From Pigmentiphaga aceris (GTDB taxonomy: Bacteria > Pseudomonadota > Gammaproteobacteria > Burkholderiales > Burkholderiaceae_B): a stretch of DNA of 64,000 bases. The notes under the pieces were generated by a model. That model searched no databases, had not been told where the DNA came from, and saw only the letters and a list, made by a program, of their open reading frames with translations. Position numbers and translations under genes: made by a program. Numbering within the stretch: the first letter of the stretch is position 1; every line of letters starts with the position of its first letter. The stretch covers positions 3,720,001 through 3,784,000 of the forward strand of contig NZ_CP043046.1 of NCBI RefSeq assembly GCF_008119665.1. The letters are read 5' to 3'. Positions 8,236 to 17,197 of this stretch are shown here, one piece after another.

Positions 8236-9354
8236 CTAGTCTATCGCGCCCACGTGCAAGGCCGCTTCGCGCTGCACCGCGCGCTCGGCGGCACGCGCTT
8301 CCGAGCGGTCGTTGGCCAGTGTAGGCCAGCCCTGAACCTGGCTCAGAATCAACTTGCCCAACGCATCGATCCAGGGGTCGGTGTCGTTCAGGGCAGGAAT
8401 GTAGCGATAGTCTTTGCCGCCCGCATGCAGATAGGCTTCGCGCGCCTCTTCGGCGATTTCTTCCAGGGTTTCCAGGCAATCGCCGACAAACCCAGGGCAG
8501 AAGACGTCCACCGAATCCACGCCCTTCGATGCCAAGTCCTTCAAGGTGGGTTCGGTATAGGGCTGCAACCATTCGGCGGCACCGAAACGGCTCTGGAACG
8601 TGACTTCAAATTCGTCACGCGTCAGATTCAGGCGTTCGGCCAGCAGTCGCCCGGTCTTGTGACATTCGCAGTGATACGGATCGCCCAGTTCCAGCGAGCG
8701 CATCGGCACGCCGTGAAAGCTCAACACCAATTTTTTGGCCCGACCGCGCTCGGCCCAGAAGCTTTCCACACGATGCGCAAGCGCTTCGATGTAGCCCGGG
8801 TCGTCGTGGAAGTGACGCAGGTAACGCACCTCCGGCTGATTGCGCGCCTTGGCCAGCCAGCGGCCGACACAGTCGATTGCCGTGGCCGTGCTGCTGGCCG
8901 CGTATTGCGGATACAGCGGCACCACCAGAATGCGCTCGATGCCTTCTGCACGCATCTCGGTCATCACGGATGCAATCGACGGATTGCCATAACGCATGCC
9001 GTAGCGAACAGCAATGTGATGCCCTTGTTCGTCCAGCCAGGCTTGTGTGCGGGCGGTCTGGCGCTGGGTCCACACCATGAGCGGTGAACCTTCAGGCGTC
9101 CAGATGGACTCGTAGCGCTTGGCTGAATCCTTGGGCCGCACGTTCAGAATGACGCCGTGCAGGATCATTTTCCACAGGATCGGCGGGATCTCGATGACCC
9201 GGGGATCGGACAGGAATTCAGCCAGATAACGACGGACCGCCTTGCGATCGGGGGCGTCAGGCGTACCAAGATTGACCAGCAACACCCCTGTTCGCGCAGA
9301 GGCACCATGGTCGAACTGGCCGTGACGATGCGGCGGTTCCGGAGAAAAACGCAT
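8236..9354 (-). CDS. hemH: Ferrochelatase
   Basis: This 372-aa enzyme inserts Fe2+ into protoporphyrin IX, the last step of haem synthesis. The N-terminal GVLLVNLGTPDAP segment and the central LSFHGVPMRS segment, with the invariant catalytic histidine, are characteristic. The ATG at 9352-9354 is preceded by AGGAAT about 6 nt upstream; an earlier in-frame start at 9402 reads through intergenic sequence. The last 25 residues (rich in Arg, Ala and Glu) extend past the usual end of the fold. It lies between hrcA (53 bp upstream) and hslR on the same strand. Confidence 0.95.
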   Translation of the reverse strand: MRFSPEPPHRHGQFDHGASARTGVLLVNLGTPDAPDRKAVRRYLAEFLSDPRVIEIPPILWKMILHGVILNVRPKDSAKRYESIWTPEGSPLMVWTQRQTARTQAWLDEQGHHIAVRYGMRYGNPSIASVMTEMRAEGIERILVVPLYPQYAASSTATAIDCVGRWLAKARNQPEVRYLRHFHDDPGYIEALAHRVESFWAERGRAKKLVLSFHGVPMRSLELGDPYHCECHKTGRLLAERLNLTRDEFEVTFQSRFGAAEWLQPYTEPTLKDLASKGVDSVDVFCPGFVGDCLETLEEIAEEAREAYLHAGGKDYRYIPALNDTDPWIDALGKLILSQVQGWPTLANDRSEARAAERAVQREAALHVGAID

Positions 9355-9407
9355 AAAGATTCCTGGCGGGCGCTCGGGCCTGCGTGAGTACCGATCCGGC
9401 AAGCGGA

Positions 9408-10415
9408 TCAGTGTTGCTGGCTGAGCGCGTTGGAAAGCAGGCGGGCGGTGATGTCCACCAGCGGGATGACGCGATCATAGGACATCCGCGTCGGGCCGAT
9501 CACGCCAAGCGTGCCGACCACCTTGCCATCGACGCCGTAGGGGGCGGTGATAACACTGACTTCGTCCATCGGCACCAGCTGGGAATCGCCGCCGATGAAG
9601 ATCTGCACGCCTTCGGCGCGGCTGGACACATCAAGCAGCTGCATCAAGTCGCTTTTGCGTTCGAACAGCCCGAACATCTTGCGCAGGCGGTCCATGTCGG
9701 ACGTGATGTCGGCCACTTGAAGCAGATTGCGTTCACCCGAGATCAGCATGTCATCGCCGCTCTGGGCGGCTTCGGCGCTGGCCTGCACTGCGGCCTGCAT
9801 CAAACTGGAGATGTCGTCTTTCAGGCGTGCCAGGTCGGTTTGCAGGCTGCCACGCACCTGGTCGAAGGACTTGCCACCGAAGTGCTGGTTGAAGAAGTTC
9901 GCGGCCTCGGCCAGTTCAATCGGCGTGTAGTCGCGCTGCATGAACAGGATGCGGTTCTGCACGTCACCTTCTGGCGTGACGATGATCAGCAGCACGCGCT
10001 TTTCCGATAACCGGATGAATTCGATCTGCTTGAAAGCCTGCGACCGACGCGGTGCCAGCACCACGCCAGCGAACTGACTCAGGTTCGACAGCAAGCCGGC
10101 AGCGGCCGACAGCATGCGCTGCGGTTCAGAAGCAGGGAACTGCTGCTGCATGCGAGAGGCTTCGGCCTGCTCGAACTGGCGCACGGTCAGCAACGAGTCG
10201 ACGAACATGCGATAGCCGCGCGGGGTCGGCACCCGGCCCGCAGAAGTATGCGGCGAATGGATCAGACCGATCTCTTCGAGGTCGGCCATGACATTGCGGA
10301 TGGTAGCGGGGGACAGGTCGAAGACCTTCGCGAGTGTGCGCGAACCCACCGGCTGGCCGTCGGCAATGTAACGTTCTATAAGCGCTTTAAGCAGCGCACG
10401 CGCGCGATCATCCAT
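9408..10415 (-). CDS. hrcA: Heat-inducible transcription repressor HrcA
   Basis: The 335-aa protein is the HrcA repressor that binds CIRCE operators of groESL/dnaK-type genes. The N-terminal winged helix ([18 protein letters not shown], about residues 33-50) and the following [20 protein letters not shown] are hallmark sequences. I see no CIRCE element (TTAGCACTC-N9-GAGTGCTAA) next to it, so its targets lie elsewhere. Upstream of the ATG there is no ribosome-binding site; instead TACAAT stands exactly 6 nt before it, which predicts a leaderless mRNA. It diverges from nadK and is followed by hemH and hslR. Confidence 0.95.
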   Translation of the reverse strand: MDDRARALLKALIERYIADGQPVGSRTLAKVFDLSPATIRNVMADLEEIGLIHSPHTSAGRVPTPRGYRMFVDSLLTVRQFEQAEASRMQQQFPASEPQRMLSAAAGLLSNLSQFAGVVLAPRRSQAFKQIEFIRLSEKRVLLIIVTPEGDVQNRILFMQRDYTPIELAEAANFFNQHFGGKSFDQVRGSLQTDLARLKDDISSLMQAAVQASAEAAQSGDDMLISGERNLLQVADITSDMDRLRKMFGLFERKSDLMQLLDVSSRAEGVQIFIGGDSQLVPMDEVSVITAPYGVDGKVVGTLGVIGPTRMSYDRVIPLVDITARLLSNALSQQH

Positions 10416-10421
10416 ATGTGT

Positions 10422-10427
10422 ATTGTA
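10422..10427 (-). promoter_or_regulatory. -10 box of hrcA, 6 nt from its start codon
   Basis: TACAAT on the minus strand lies 6 nt upstream of the hrcA ATG. Transcription normally starts 6-7 nt after the -10 box, so the mRNA should begin at or next to the start codon. The hexamer 17 bp upstream (AGGGCT) does not resemble a -35 box. Confidence 0.45.
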
Positions 10428-10449
10428 GGGGCCGAGCGGACTCCAGCCC

Positions 10450-10455
10450 TATAAT
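10450..10455 (+). promoter_or_regulatory. -10 box of nadK, 6 nt from its start codon
   Basis: A perfect TATAAT lies 6 nt upstream of the nadK ATG and mirrors the arrangement on the hrcA side. No Shine-Dalgarno sequence can fit between it and the ATG. The hexamer 17 bp upstream (AGGGGC) is not a recognisable -35 box. Confidence 0.5.
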
Positions 10456-10461
10456 CATTTC

Positions 10462-11370
10462 ATGCATTTTCCCACTGTCGCCCTCGTCGGCAAATACCAC
10501 GACACCGGCATCGCCGCCCCGCTACTGGCGCTTGCCCATATGCTGCGCGCAGCCGGGCGCAAAGTGTTGTTCGAAAAAGATACGGCCATCAACATCGGCG
10601 TTCAGGATTTTCCTGTCGCCAGTGTGGCTGAAATTGGCGCAGAAGCATCACTTGCCGTAGTCATGGGCGGTGACGGCACCATGCTTGGGCTGGCTCGCCA
10701 GTTGGCCCCCTATGACGTGCCGTTGGTCGGAATCAACCACGGACGTGTTGGTTTCATCACCGATATCCCGCTGGACAAGTCTGTACAGGCACTGTCGGAA
10801 GTGATCGAGGGCAATTTTTCCAGCGACGAGCGCCTGTTGCTGGAAGGCAAGGTGTTTCGTGGCGATCAGGAACTATTTTCCGGCCCGGCCTTGAACGACG
10901 TGGTGCTCAGCCGTGCCAGCATGGGCGGCATGATCGAGATCAACGTACACGTTGATGGCGAATTCATGTCTCAACAACGTGCCGACGGCCTGATCATCGC
11001 CACGCCCACGGGCTCGACGGCCTACGCCTTGTCGTCCAACGGACCGATTCTGCACCCGTCGCTGCGCGGCATGGTGCTGGTGCCGGTGGCCCCGCAGGCC
11101 TTGTCCAATCGGCCGATCGCCCTGCCCGACACCTGTACCATCGATATCACCATCATCCGTTGCGCCGGGTCGAGCAAAGGCGGTGCAAGCGTTCACTTTG
11201 ACATGCAGTCGTTCTCATCGCTGCAAGCGGGTGATCGGATTGTGGTGCGTCGTGGAAAGCACACCATCCGCTTCCTTCATCCTGCCGGATACAGTTACTT
11301 TTCTACTTTGCGCAGAAAGCTGCACTGGAATCAAAATCCGAGCGATCCCACGAGTTCGCTGGATAGCTGA
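10462..11370 (+). CDS. nadK: NAD kinase
   Basis: This 302-aa cytosolic enzyme phosphorylates NAD to NADP. The GGDGT motif is at residues 69-73, followed by INHGRVGFITD and by TPTGSTAYALSSNGP, all diagnostic of the NAD-kinase family. The sequence strongly recalls Bordetella NadK, including the C-terminal YSYFSTLRRKLHWN. The start is fixed by homology: MHFPTVALVGKYHDTG begins the fold directly. There is no ribosome-binding site, and a TATAAT box ends 6 nt before the ATG. It diverges from hrcA and is followed after 63 bp by recN on the same strand. Confidence 0.95.
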   Translation: MHFPTVALVGKYHDTGIAAPLLALAHMLRAAGRKVLFEKDTAINIGVQDFPVASVAEIGAEASLAVVMGGDGTMLGLARQLAPYDVPLVGINHGRVGFITDIPLDKSVQALSEVIEGNFSSDERLLLEGKVFRGDQELFSGPALNDVVLSRASMGGMIEINVHVDGEFMSQQRADGLIIATPTGSTAYALSSNGPILHPSLRGMVLVPVAPQALSNRPIALPDTCTIDITIIRCAGSSKGGASVHFDMQSFSSLQAGDRIVVRRGKHTIRFLHPAGYSYFSTLRRKLHWNQNPSDPTSSLDS

Positions 11371-11433
11371 CTCTTTTGCGGGCTTGCATAGCAACGCGCC
11401 CTCGCCTCGTTATTTCCGGACACCCAGACCTGC

Positions 11434-13080
11434 ATGCTTCGCGCCCTGCACATCAAGGATTTCGTCATCGTCGACCAGACCGAAGTCAGCTTCGGTGGTG
11501 GCTTCACGGTTTTCTCCGGTGAGACCGGTGCCGGCAAATCGATTCTGATCGACGCCCTGGCATTGGCCTTGGGCGAACGTGCCGACGCATCCGTCTTGCG
11601 CGAAGGTGCCACCCGCGCCGAGGTCTGCGCGGTATTCGACGTGCCCGACACCTTGCAAACCTGGCTTGCCGACCACGATCTGGACGACCAGGCCCTGGTG
11701 CTGCGTCGTGTGATCGATGCGCAAGGGCGCAGCCGGGGTTACGTCAACGGCAGCCCGGCCACGCTTACCCAGCTGCGTGAACTGGGCGAACAACTGGTCG
11801 ACATTCACGGCCAGCACGCTCACCAAAGCCTGCTGAAAGCCGATGCGCAGCGTGACTTGCTGGACGGTCACGGCGAACATGCGGACCTGCGCGCGAAGGT
11901 GCTCGACACCTGGAAGAGCTGGCGAGAATTGGTACGCAAGCTGACCGCTGTCGAGGAAGATTCGGCAGCACTGCGCCAGGAACGCGACCAGTTGGAATGG
12001 CAGGCCGGTGAGTTGGGCCAGTTGAATCCGCAGGACGGCGAGTGGGAATCGATTCAGGCCGAGCACCAGCGCCTGGCGCATGCGCAGGCCTTGATCGACG
12101 GTGCAAACCAGACACTGGCCGCGCTGGATGAGGACGATGATTCGGCGCAATCGCGCTTGTCATCCGCCACGCACAAGATCGCGCAGCTTGCCTCGCATGA
12201 CAGCGGTCTGCAGCCGATTGCCGACAGCCTGGAAATCGCCCGCATCACCTTGCAGGAAGCCGTGTCGGACCTGAACAGTTATCTGTCGCGTCTGGATCTG
12301 GACCCGCAACGGCTGGCAACGCTGGACAGCCGGATGCAGTCGCTGTTTCACACCGCACGCAAGTTCCGCCTGACGCCCAATGAGCTGCCCGCGCACTTGG
12401 CATCGCTGCAGGCGCGCCTGGATACGCTCAAGGACGCCGACAACGTCGAAGCATTACGTGAACGGGTAGACGAAGCGCGCAGCCGTTTCGATGCGGCTGC
12501 CAATGTGTTGTCGGTCGCTCGAGCGCGCGCGGCTACGTCTCTGTCGGATGCGGTGACGGAAGCCATGCAGTCGCTGGCCATGAGCGGCGGCAAGTTCGAG
12601 GTGGTGATGCAACGCGCGGCCGAACCCGGGCCAAGCGGCATCGATGCAGTGGAGTTCCGGGTGGCAGGCCATACCGGCAGCACGCCACGCGCCTTGGCCA
12701 AGGTGGCGTCAGGGGGTGAATTGGCGCGGATTTCGCTGGCTTTGTCGGTGATTGCCAGCCGCGCCGCGCGGGTCCCCACGCTGATCTTCGATGAAGTGGA
12801 TACCGGCGTGGGCGGTGCGGTGGCCGAAGTGGTGGGCAGGCTGCTGCGCGAGCTGGGCAGCCGTCACCAGGTTTTGTGCGTGACCCACCTGCCGCAGGTT
12901 GCTGCGCGTGGTGACCTGCACTTCCAGGTCAGCAAGCAGATCGAAGATGGCCGCACGGTGTCGCATATTGCGCCGCTCGACCGGCGTACGCGGGTCGACG
13001 AAGTGGCCCGCATGCTGGGTGGCATCGACATTACGGCCACGACACGCAAGCATGCGCGAGAAATGCTGGGCGGCAACTGA
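11434..13080 (+). CDS. recN: DNA repair ATPase RecN
   Basis: The 548-aa protein is an SMC-like ATPase that acts on double-strand breaks. The N-terminal head has the Walker A motif GETGAGKS (residues 29-36). A long coiled-coil centre (about 150-370) follows, and the C-terminal head has the ABC signature region VASGGELARISLALS and Walker B PTLIFDEVDTGVGG. The nadK-recN order is common in Proteobacteria. Length is normal. It converges on fur, with 106 bp between the stops and no clear hairpin with a T run there. Confidence 0.96.
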   Translation: MLRALHIKDFVIVDQTEVSFGGGFTVFSGETGAGKSILIDALALALGERADASVLREGATRAEVCAVFDVPDTLQTWLADHDLDDQALVLRRVIDAQGRSRGYVNGSPATLTQLRELGEQLVDIHGQHAHQSLLKADAQRDLLDGHGEHADLRAKVLDTWKSWRELVRKLTAVEEDSAALRQERDQLEWQAGELGQLNPQDGEWESIQAEHQRLAHAQALIDGANQTLAALDEDDDSAQSRLSSATHKIAQLASHDSGLQPIADSLEIARITLQEAVSDLNSYLSRLDLDPQRLATLDSRMQSLFHTARKFRLTPNELPAHLASLQARLDTLKDADNVEALRERVDEARSRFDAAANVLSVARARAATSLSDAVTEAMQSLAMSGGKFEVVMQRAAEPGPSGIDAVEFRVAGHTGSTPRALAKVASGGELARISLALSVIASRAARVPTLIFDEVDTGVGGAVAEVVGRLLRELGSRHQVLCVTHLPQVAARGDLHFQVSKQIEDGRTVSHIAPLDRRTRVDEVARMLGGIDITATTRKHAREMLGGN

Positions 13081-13186
13081 AGGCTCTTGCCAGGGTTCAC
13101 AGTCGGGAAGATCCACGCCATCGCAGCGTTGATCAGGAACCGACATCCGGCGGCAATCGCCCTGCCCGGCCCGCCGCCCTGTGGTC

Positions 13187-13612
13187 TTAGGCCCGGGCGG
13201 CCGGCTTACAGGCCCCGCACAGTCCGTACAGCGACAACGCGTGTTCGGTCAGCGTGAAACCGTGGCGATCCGCGATTTCCTGCTGGCGGCGCTCGATCTC
13301 GGCGTCGTGAAACTCTTCCACAATGCCGCAGCTGGTACAGACCAAGTGGTCATGGTGTTCGCCGCCGTTCAGCTCGAACACGGACTTGCCGCCGTCGAAC
13401 TGACTGCGCAGCAAGATGCCAGCTTCTTCAAATTGTGTCAGAACGCGATAAACGGTCGCCAGACCGATGTCGACGTTTTCCGTCATCAACAGTCGATAGA
13501 CGTCGTCGGCGCTCATGTGCCGGTGTTCAGCTTTGCGGAACACATCCAGGATTTTCAGCCGGGGAAACGTCGCTTTCAGCCCGATGCTTTTCAGTTCGCT
13601 TTGGTCGCTCAT
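13187..13612 (-). CDS. fur: Ferric uptake regulator Fur
   Basis: The 141-aa protein is an iron-responsive repressor. It has an N-terminal winged helix ([15 protein letters not shown], residues 11-25) and a dimerisation domain with the metal-binding [10 protein letters not shown] stretch. The ATG at 13610-13612 gives the usual Alcaligenaceae-type N terminus ([13 protein letters not shown]); an in-frame TTG at 13642 would add 10 residues. There is no good ribosome-binding site before this ATG: the sequence there is ACCTCC, the reverse of a Shine-Dalgarno. It diverges from bamE, an order widespread in Betaproteobacteria. Confidence 0.95.
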   Translation of the reverse strand: MSDQSELKSIGLKATFPRLKILDVFRKAEHRHMSADDVYRLLMTENVDIGLATVYRVLTQFEEAGILLRSQFDGGKSVFELNGGEHHDHLVCTSCGIVEEFHDAEIERRQQEIADRHGFTLTEHALSLYGLCGACKPAARA

Positions 13613-13719
13613 TTGGAGGTACAGCCCTTTCCTTCGATACAACCCTTATGATAGCGGTTTCACCAGTCTTAACGGATTCTGCTCCTGTGCCGAATGCTCC
13701 CAAGTCTTTGTTCGAGCCA

Positions 13720-14322
13720 ATGCGCAAGTCGTTGCGCGTTCTGCGTGCGCCCTCTGCACTGGCCGCCGTCCTGGCGCTGAGCGCCTGCGGCGCGTACAAC
13801 AGCTACGTCCCCGGCTTCATCACGCCCTATCGCTCCGACGTCCAGCAGGGCAACTGGGTGACCTCGGAAATGGTGGCATTGCTCAAGCCCGGCATGACCC
13901 GCGAGCAGGTCCGTTTCGCGCTGGGCAGCCCGGCGCTGGCCGACATCTTCCACGCCGACCGCTGGGACTATCCCTATACCTTCAATCCTGGCCGTGGCAA
14001 GCCCGAGCAGCGTCTGTTGACGGTGTATTTCGAGAACGACCGCCTGGCCCGCTGGGGTGGCGACGAAATGCCGGATCGCCAGCCTTTCCAGAAGGAACCG
14101 CCTCCTCGCGCCGTGAATGTGCCGATCGACAATCCGGCACAACGTCCGCCGGTGACCACGCCTGCGGAAGTGGGCTCGGGCAATCCGCTGCCCGGCCGCC
14201 CCGCTGACACGGCGGCTCCCAACACCGAGAAGCCGCGCGCGACGATCAATCGTGACGTGCAGCCCATGACCGATCCGATGGATCCGAGCGTTGCGCCGTC
14301 GCCGCGCCTGATCAGGGAGTAA
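13720..14322 (+). CDS. bamE: Outer membrane protein assembly lipoprotein BamE
   Basis: This 200-aa lipoprotein is the BamE (SmpA/OmlA) subunit of the outer-membrane beta-barrel assembly machine. With the ATG at 13720 the signal peptide ends in the lipobox LSAC at residues 19-22. The SmpA/OmlA domain follows: [14 protein letters not shown], then DRWDYPYTF and [13 protein letters not shown] (to about residue 115). The last 85 residues are a proline-rich, low-complexity tail not found in short gammaproteobacterial BamE. An in-frame ATG at 13648 would lengthen the signal peptide by 24 residues. It diverges from fur and is followed 4 bp later by dapB. Confidence 0.88.
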   Translation: MRKSLRVLRAPSALAAVLALSACGAYNSYVPGFITPYRSDVQQGNWVTSEMVALLKPGMTREQVRFALGSPALADIFHADRWDYPYTFNPGRGKPEQRLLTVYFENDRLARWGGDEMPDRQPFQKEPPPRAVNVPIDNPAQRPPVTTPAEVGSGNPLPGRPADTAAPNTEKPRATINRDVQPMTDPMDPSVAPSPRLIRE

Positions 14323-14326
14323 GGTC

Positions 14327-15121
14327 ATGCGCATTGCCATTGCCGGCGCCAACGGGCGCATGGGCCGCATGCTGATTGAAGCTGTGCTCGGTGCCCACGA
14401 CCTGACGCTTGCCGTTGCCCTGGACCACGCAGGCAGCCCCGCCATCGGGCGCGATGCGGGCGAACCCATTGGCCGTACCACCGGCGTGCTGATCACCGAT
14501 CAGCTCGACGCCTTGGCCGGTGCCGACGTGCTGATCGACTTCACGCGCCCGGAAGGCACGCTGGAGCACATCACCGCCTGCGTGCGTCACAACGTGAAGC
14601 TGGTGATCGGCACCACGGGCTTCGACGCGTCGGGCAAAGCCGCCATCAAGGCGGCCTCGCAGCACATCGGCATCGTGTTCGCACCGAACATGAGCGTGGG
14701 GGTGAACGTGACCTTCAAGCTGCTTGAAGTGGCTGCCCGCATCCTGCAGGAAACCTACGATGTGGAAGTGTTCGAAGCACACCACAAGCTCAAAGTAGAT
14801 GCACCTTCCGGCACGGCGCTGGGCATGGGCGAAGCGATTGCCCGCACCTGGGGCAAGGAACTGGACGACATCGCGGTGTTCGATCGCCACGGCGTCACGG
14901 GTGAGCGCGAGGCCGGCAAGATCGGTTTCTCGGTCGTGCGTGGTGGCGACATCGTGGGCGAGCACACGGCGTATTTCTGCGGTCCGGGTGAACGCATCGA
15001 AATCACGCATCGTTCTGCCAGCCGCGTGAACTACGCCGCAGGCAGCCTGCGCGCCGCTCGCTTCCTGGGCGAACACAGCAATGGTCAGTTCGACATGCAG
15101 GATGTGCTGGGTTTGAAATAA
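14327..15121 (+). CDS. dapB: 4-hydroxy-tetrahydrodipicolinate reductase
   Basis: The 264-aa enzyme performs the NAD(P)H-dependent second step of the DAP/lysine branch, supplying lysine and peptidoglycan. The nucleotide-binding loop is [10 protein letters not shown] at residues 5-14. The catalytic and substrate-binding segment is [15 protein letters not shown] at about 147-161. It starts 4 bp after the bamE stop with AAGG upstream, so the two are probably co-transcribed. A strong terminator follows. Confidence 0.97.
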   Translation: MRIAIAGANGRMGRMLIEAVLGAHDLTLAVALDHAGSPAIGRDAGEPIGRTTGVLITDQLDALAGADVLIDFTRPEGTLEHITACVRHNVKLVIGTTGFDASGKAAIKAASQHIGIVFAPNMSVGVNVTFKLLEVAARILQETYDVEVFEAHHKLKVDAPSGTALGMGEAIARTWGKELDDIAVFDRHGVTGEREAGKIGFSVVRGGDIVGEHTAYFCGPGERIEITHRSASRVNYAAGSLRAARFLGEHSNGQFDMQDVLGLK

Positions 15122-15162
15122 GCCAGTACTGCTGATCAGTGCTGGTCAAGCGCTGATCATGA

Positions 15163-15202
15163 AAACGGGCCGGATGCATTGCTGCATCCGGCCCGTTTTT
15201 TA
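15163..15202. terminator. Rho-independent terminator after dapB
   Basis: Arms of about 15 bp (ACGGGCCGGATGCA and TGCATCCGGCCCGT) surround a 4-nt loop and are followed by a run of T on the plus strand. It ends the bamE-dapB transcript. An A run on the other side lets it also serve the convergent cheB gene. Confidence 0.9.
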
Positions 15203-15260
15203 TTGCACGCCAGAGGGCTGTCGTTACGCGTCAATGCATAGACAGCGCGTGCCCATACTT

Positions 15261-15947
15261 TCAGTCACCTTGCCCGCCACGGACATTGCCTGGCTGCGCC
15301 AGGAGCATGTCGCTACCATGACGGTTATTGAGTGCCGCGTACTGGTGACGCACCGCCGCCACAATGCGTGCCGCCACCTGCGACAGCGGCACCGTTTCAT
15401 GCGCTGCGCCCAGGGCAATCGCTTCCCGTGGCATGCCGAACACCACTGAGGTCGCTTCGTCCTGCGCCATGTTGTAGCTGCCAGCCTGACGCAGCGTCAG
15501 CATGGCCTGAGCGCCATCTTTGCCCATGCCGGTCAGCATTACCCCGACACAGCCCGGGCCGGCCAGCCGTGCGGCCGACAGGAACAGCACTTCAACAGAT
15601 GGCCGGTGACGGTTGACCGGCTCGGTGTTCAGCAACTGTGTGGTGTAGCCGAACGTAGACGTACGGATTGCCAGATGCGAATCGCCCGGCGCGATGTAAG
15701 CATGCCCAGGCAGCATGCGTTCGCCATCTACCGCTTCCTTCACGTGCAGCGCGCATTGCTTGTCCAGTCTTTCGGCGAAACTGCGCGTAAAACCCGGGGG
15801 CATGTGCTGGGTGATGGCAACCGGCGGCAAATCTGCGGGCAACGCAGACAATACGTCGCGCAAGGCCTCCGTGCCCCCCGTGGATGCACCGATCACGATC
15901 AGCATGCGTCGATCGACCGGAATGCCGGATGCAAGTACTGCTGTCAT
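15261..15947 (-). CDS. cheB: CheB-type chemoreceptor methylesterase without receiver domain
   Basis: The 228-aa protein consists only of the CheB methylesterase/deamidase domain that removes methyl groups from chemoreceptor glutamates. The Ser-His-Asp triad is visible as Ser22 in IGASTGGTEAL, His48 in TQHMP and Asp144 in MTGMGKDGA-like context (LTGMGKDGA). The N-terminal response-regulator domain of standard CheB is absent; only about 15 residues precede the catalytic fold. The ATG at 15945-15947 has GGAGAG 6-7 nt upstream; a TTG at 15965 is poorer. It follows cheR by 40 bp and lies about 24 kb from the main che cluster. Confidence 0.85.
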   Translation of the reverse strand: MTAVLASGIPVDRRMLIVIGASTGGTEALRDVLSALPADLPPVAITQHMPPGFTRSFAERLDKQCALHVKEAVDGERMLPGHAYIAPGDSHLAIRTSTFGYTTQLLNTEPVNRHRPSVEVLFLSAARLAGPGCVGVMLTGMGKDGAQAMLTLRQAGSYNMAQDEATSVVFGMPREAIALGAAHETVPLSQVAARIVAAVRHQYAALNNRHGSDMLLAQPGNVRGGQGD

Positions 15948-15987
15948 GACAACTCTCCGAGGCAAATATTGCGCATCGGGCCTCCTG

Positions 15988-16863
15988 TCATGCGTCGTCG
16001 CGCACGTACACGGTACGGCCAGTCAGGCGCAACGCCCGCTGACCGTGTGCAAAGTTTTCGGAGTGGCCCACAAACAGCGAGCCACCTGGTGCCAACATGG
16101 GTGCAAACCGCGACACGATCTGCAATTGCGTATCACGATCAAAATAAATCAGTACGTTTCGGCAGAATATCGCATCAAACGGACCTTTGGCTTGCCAATT
16201 CGCATCAAGCAGATTTTGCTGTTTGAAGGTCACCAGGCTGCGCAATTCCGGACGCACGGTGAAGTCCCCCGAGGCTTCCCGAATGAAATACCGGCGTACC
16301 AATGCTTCTGGCACCTTGGAAACGGTTTCGGCGTTGTACGTGGCTTTGCGGGCAGTGGCCAGCACGCCGGTATCAAGGTCGGTGGCCAGTATTTCCACGG
16401 GTGGCGTGAGGCTGCCGAATACTTCGGCCGCCGTCAGCGCAATCGTCCAGGGCTCTTCACCGGTAGATGCAGCCGAGCACCAGACACGCAGCTTGGTGCC
16501 GGGTTTTGCCCGCGTGCGCAACAAGGTGGCCAGTGTCTCGAAATGGTGTGATTCGCGATAGAAATACGTCAGATTGGTGGTAAGCGCATTGACAAACTGC
16601 TCCCACTCAGCAGTGCCCTGACGCAATCCATTCAGATAATCGCGAAAATTGCGCTGACCGGTGGCCCGCAGGCGACGCGCAAGACGGCTATAGACCATGC
16701 CGCGCTTGCTCTCGGAAAGCGAAATACCTGTGTGCTGTTTCAGCAGCGTGCGAACGAGCTCGAAATCCTGCAGATCAAAAGCAAATTCGCTGGGTACGCC
16801 GACAGCAGGGCTAGTAGTCGCGGCGTGCAGTGCTGCCGCCGGGAACGGATTTCTGACATTCAA
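15988..16863 (-). CDS. cheR: Chemotaxis protein methyltransferase CheR
   Basis: This 291-aa enzyme methylates glutamates of chemoreceptors with S-adenosylmethionine. It has the N-terminal helical CheR domain (about residues 28-85, with GISLSESKRGMVYSRLARRL), then the Rossmann methyltransferase domain with WCSAASTGEEPWTIA and the IFCRNVLIYFD motif. The frame opens at a TTG (16861-16863) with AAGG 13 nt upstream; no better in-frame start exists before the conserved region, so the N terminus is uncertain. It is transcribed with the receiver-less cheB. Confidence 0.92.
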   Translation of the reverse strand: MNVRNPFPAAALHAATTSPAVGVPSEFAFDLQDFELVRTLLKQHTGISLSESKRGMVYSRLARRLRATGQRNFRDYLNGLRQGTAEWEQFVNALTTNLTYFYRESHHFETLATLLRTRAKPGTKLRVWCSAASTGEEPWTIALTAAEVFGSLTPPVEILATDLDTGVLATARKATYNAETVSKVPEALVRRYFIREASGDFTVRPELRSLVTFKQQNLLDANWQAKGPFDAIFCRNVLIYFDRDTQLQIVSRFAPMLAPGGSLFVGHSENFAHGQRALRLTGRTVYVRDDA

Positions 16864-17197
16864 TTAAGTGACGCCTTGCAAGACCAGGTGCAGTAAGTCG
16901 AATGACTTGCGCACACGGTATGATTATCCGTGCATTCGGCCAATTACGCCGTCTGAACCGAACAACAACTTGCGCCAATCTGCGCGTTTGACGTACCAGC
17001 GTGATCCGCCCTTCAGGGGTAAAAACAACTATCTGCAATAAGCCGCGATATTCGAGGCCAAGTCTTTCGATATCGCCGCGCTGACCGCCATAACAGCGCT
17101 AAGATGCCATGCGCCATGGTGCCTGGGTTACGGATTCGGGTATATCCCAGCCCATCTCCACCGCAAAAACGTTCCGATCGAGAAGCCTCCTTTCCCC
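16864..17197. other. Intergenic region between cheR and a sensor kinase gene
   Basis: These 334 bp separate two divergent transcription units. A TATGAT hexamer occurs at 16919-16924 on the plus strand without a matching -35 element. I found no RNA gene, repeat or convincing small open frame. Confidence 0.5.

Noticed and set aside
9408..10461. CIRCE operator beside hrcA
   Set aside because: I looked for the TTAGCACTC-N9-GAGTGCTAA element and did not find it in the hrcA control region.
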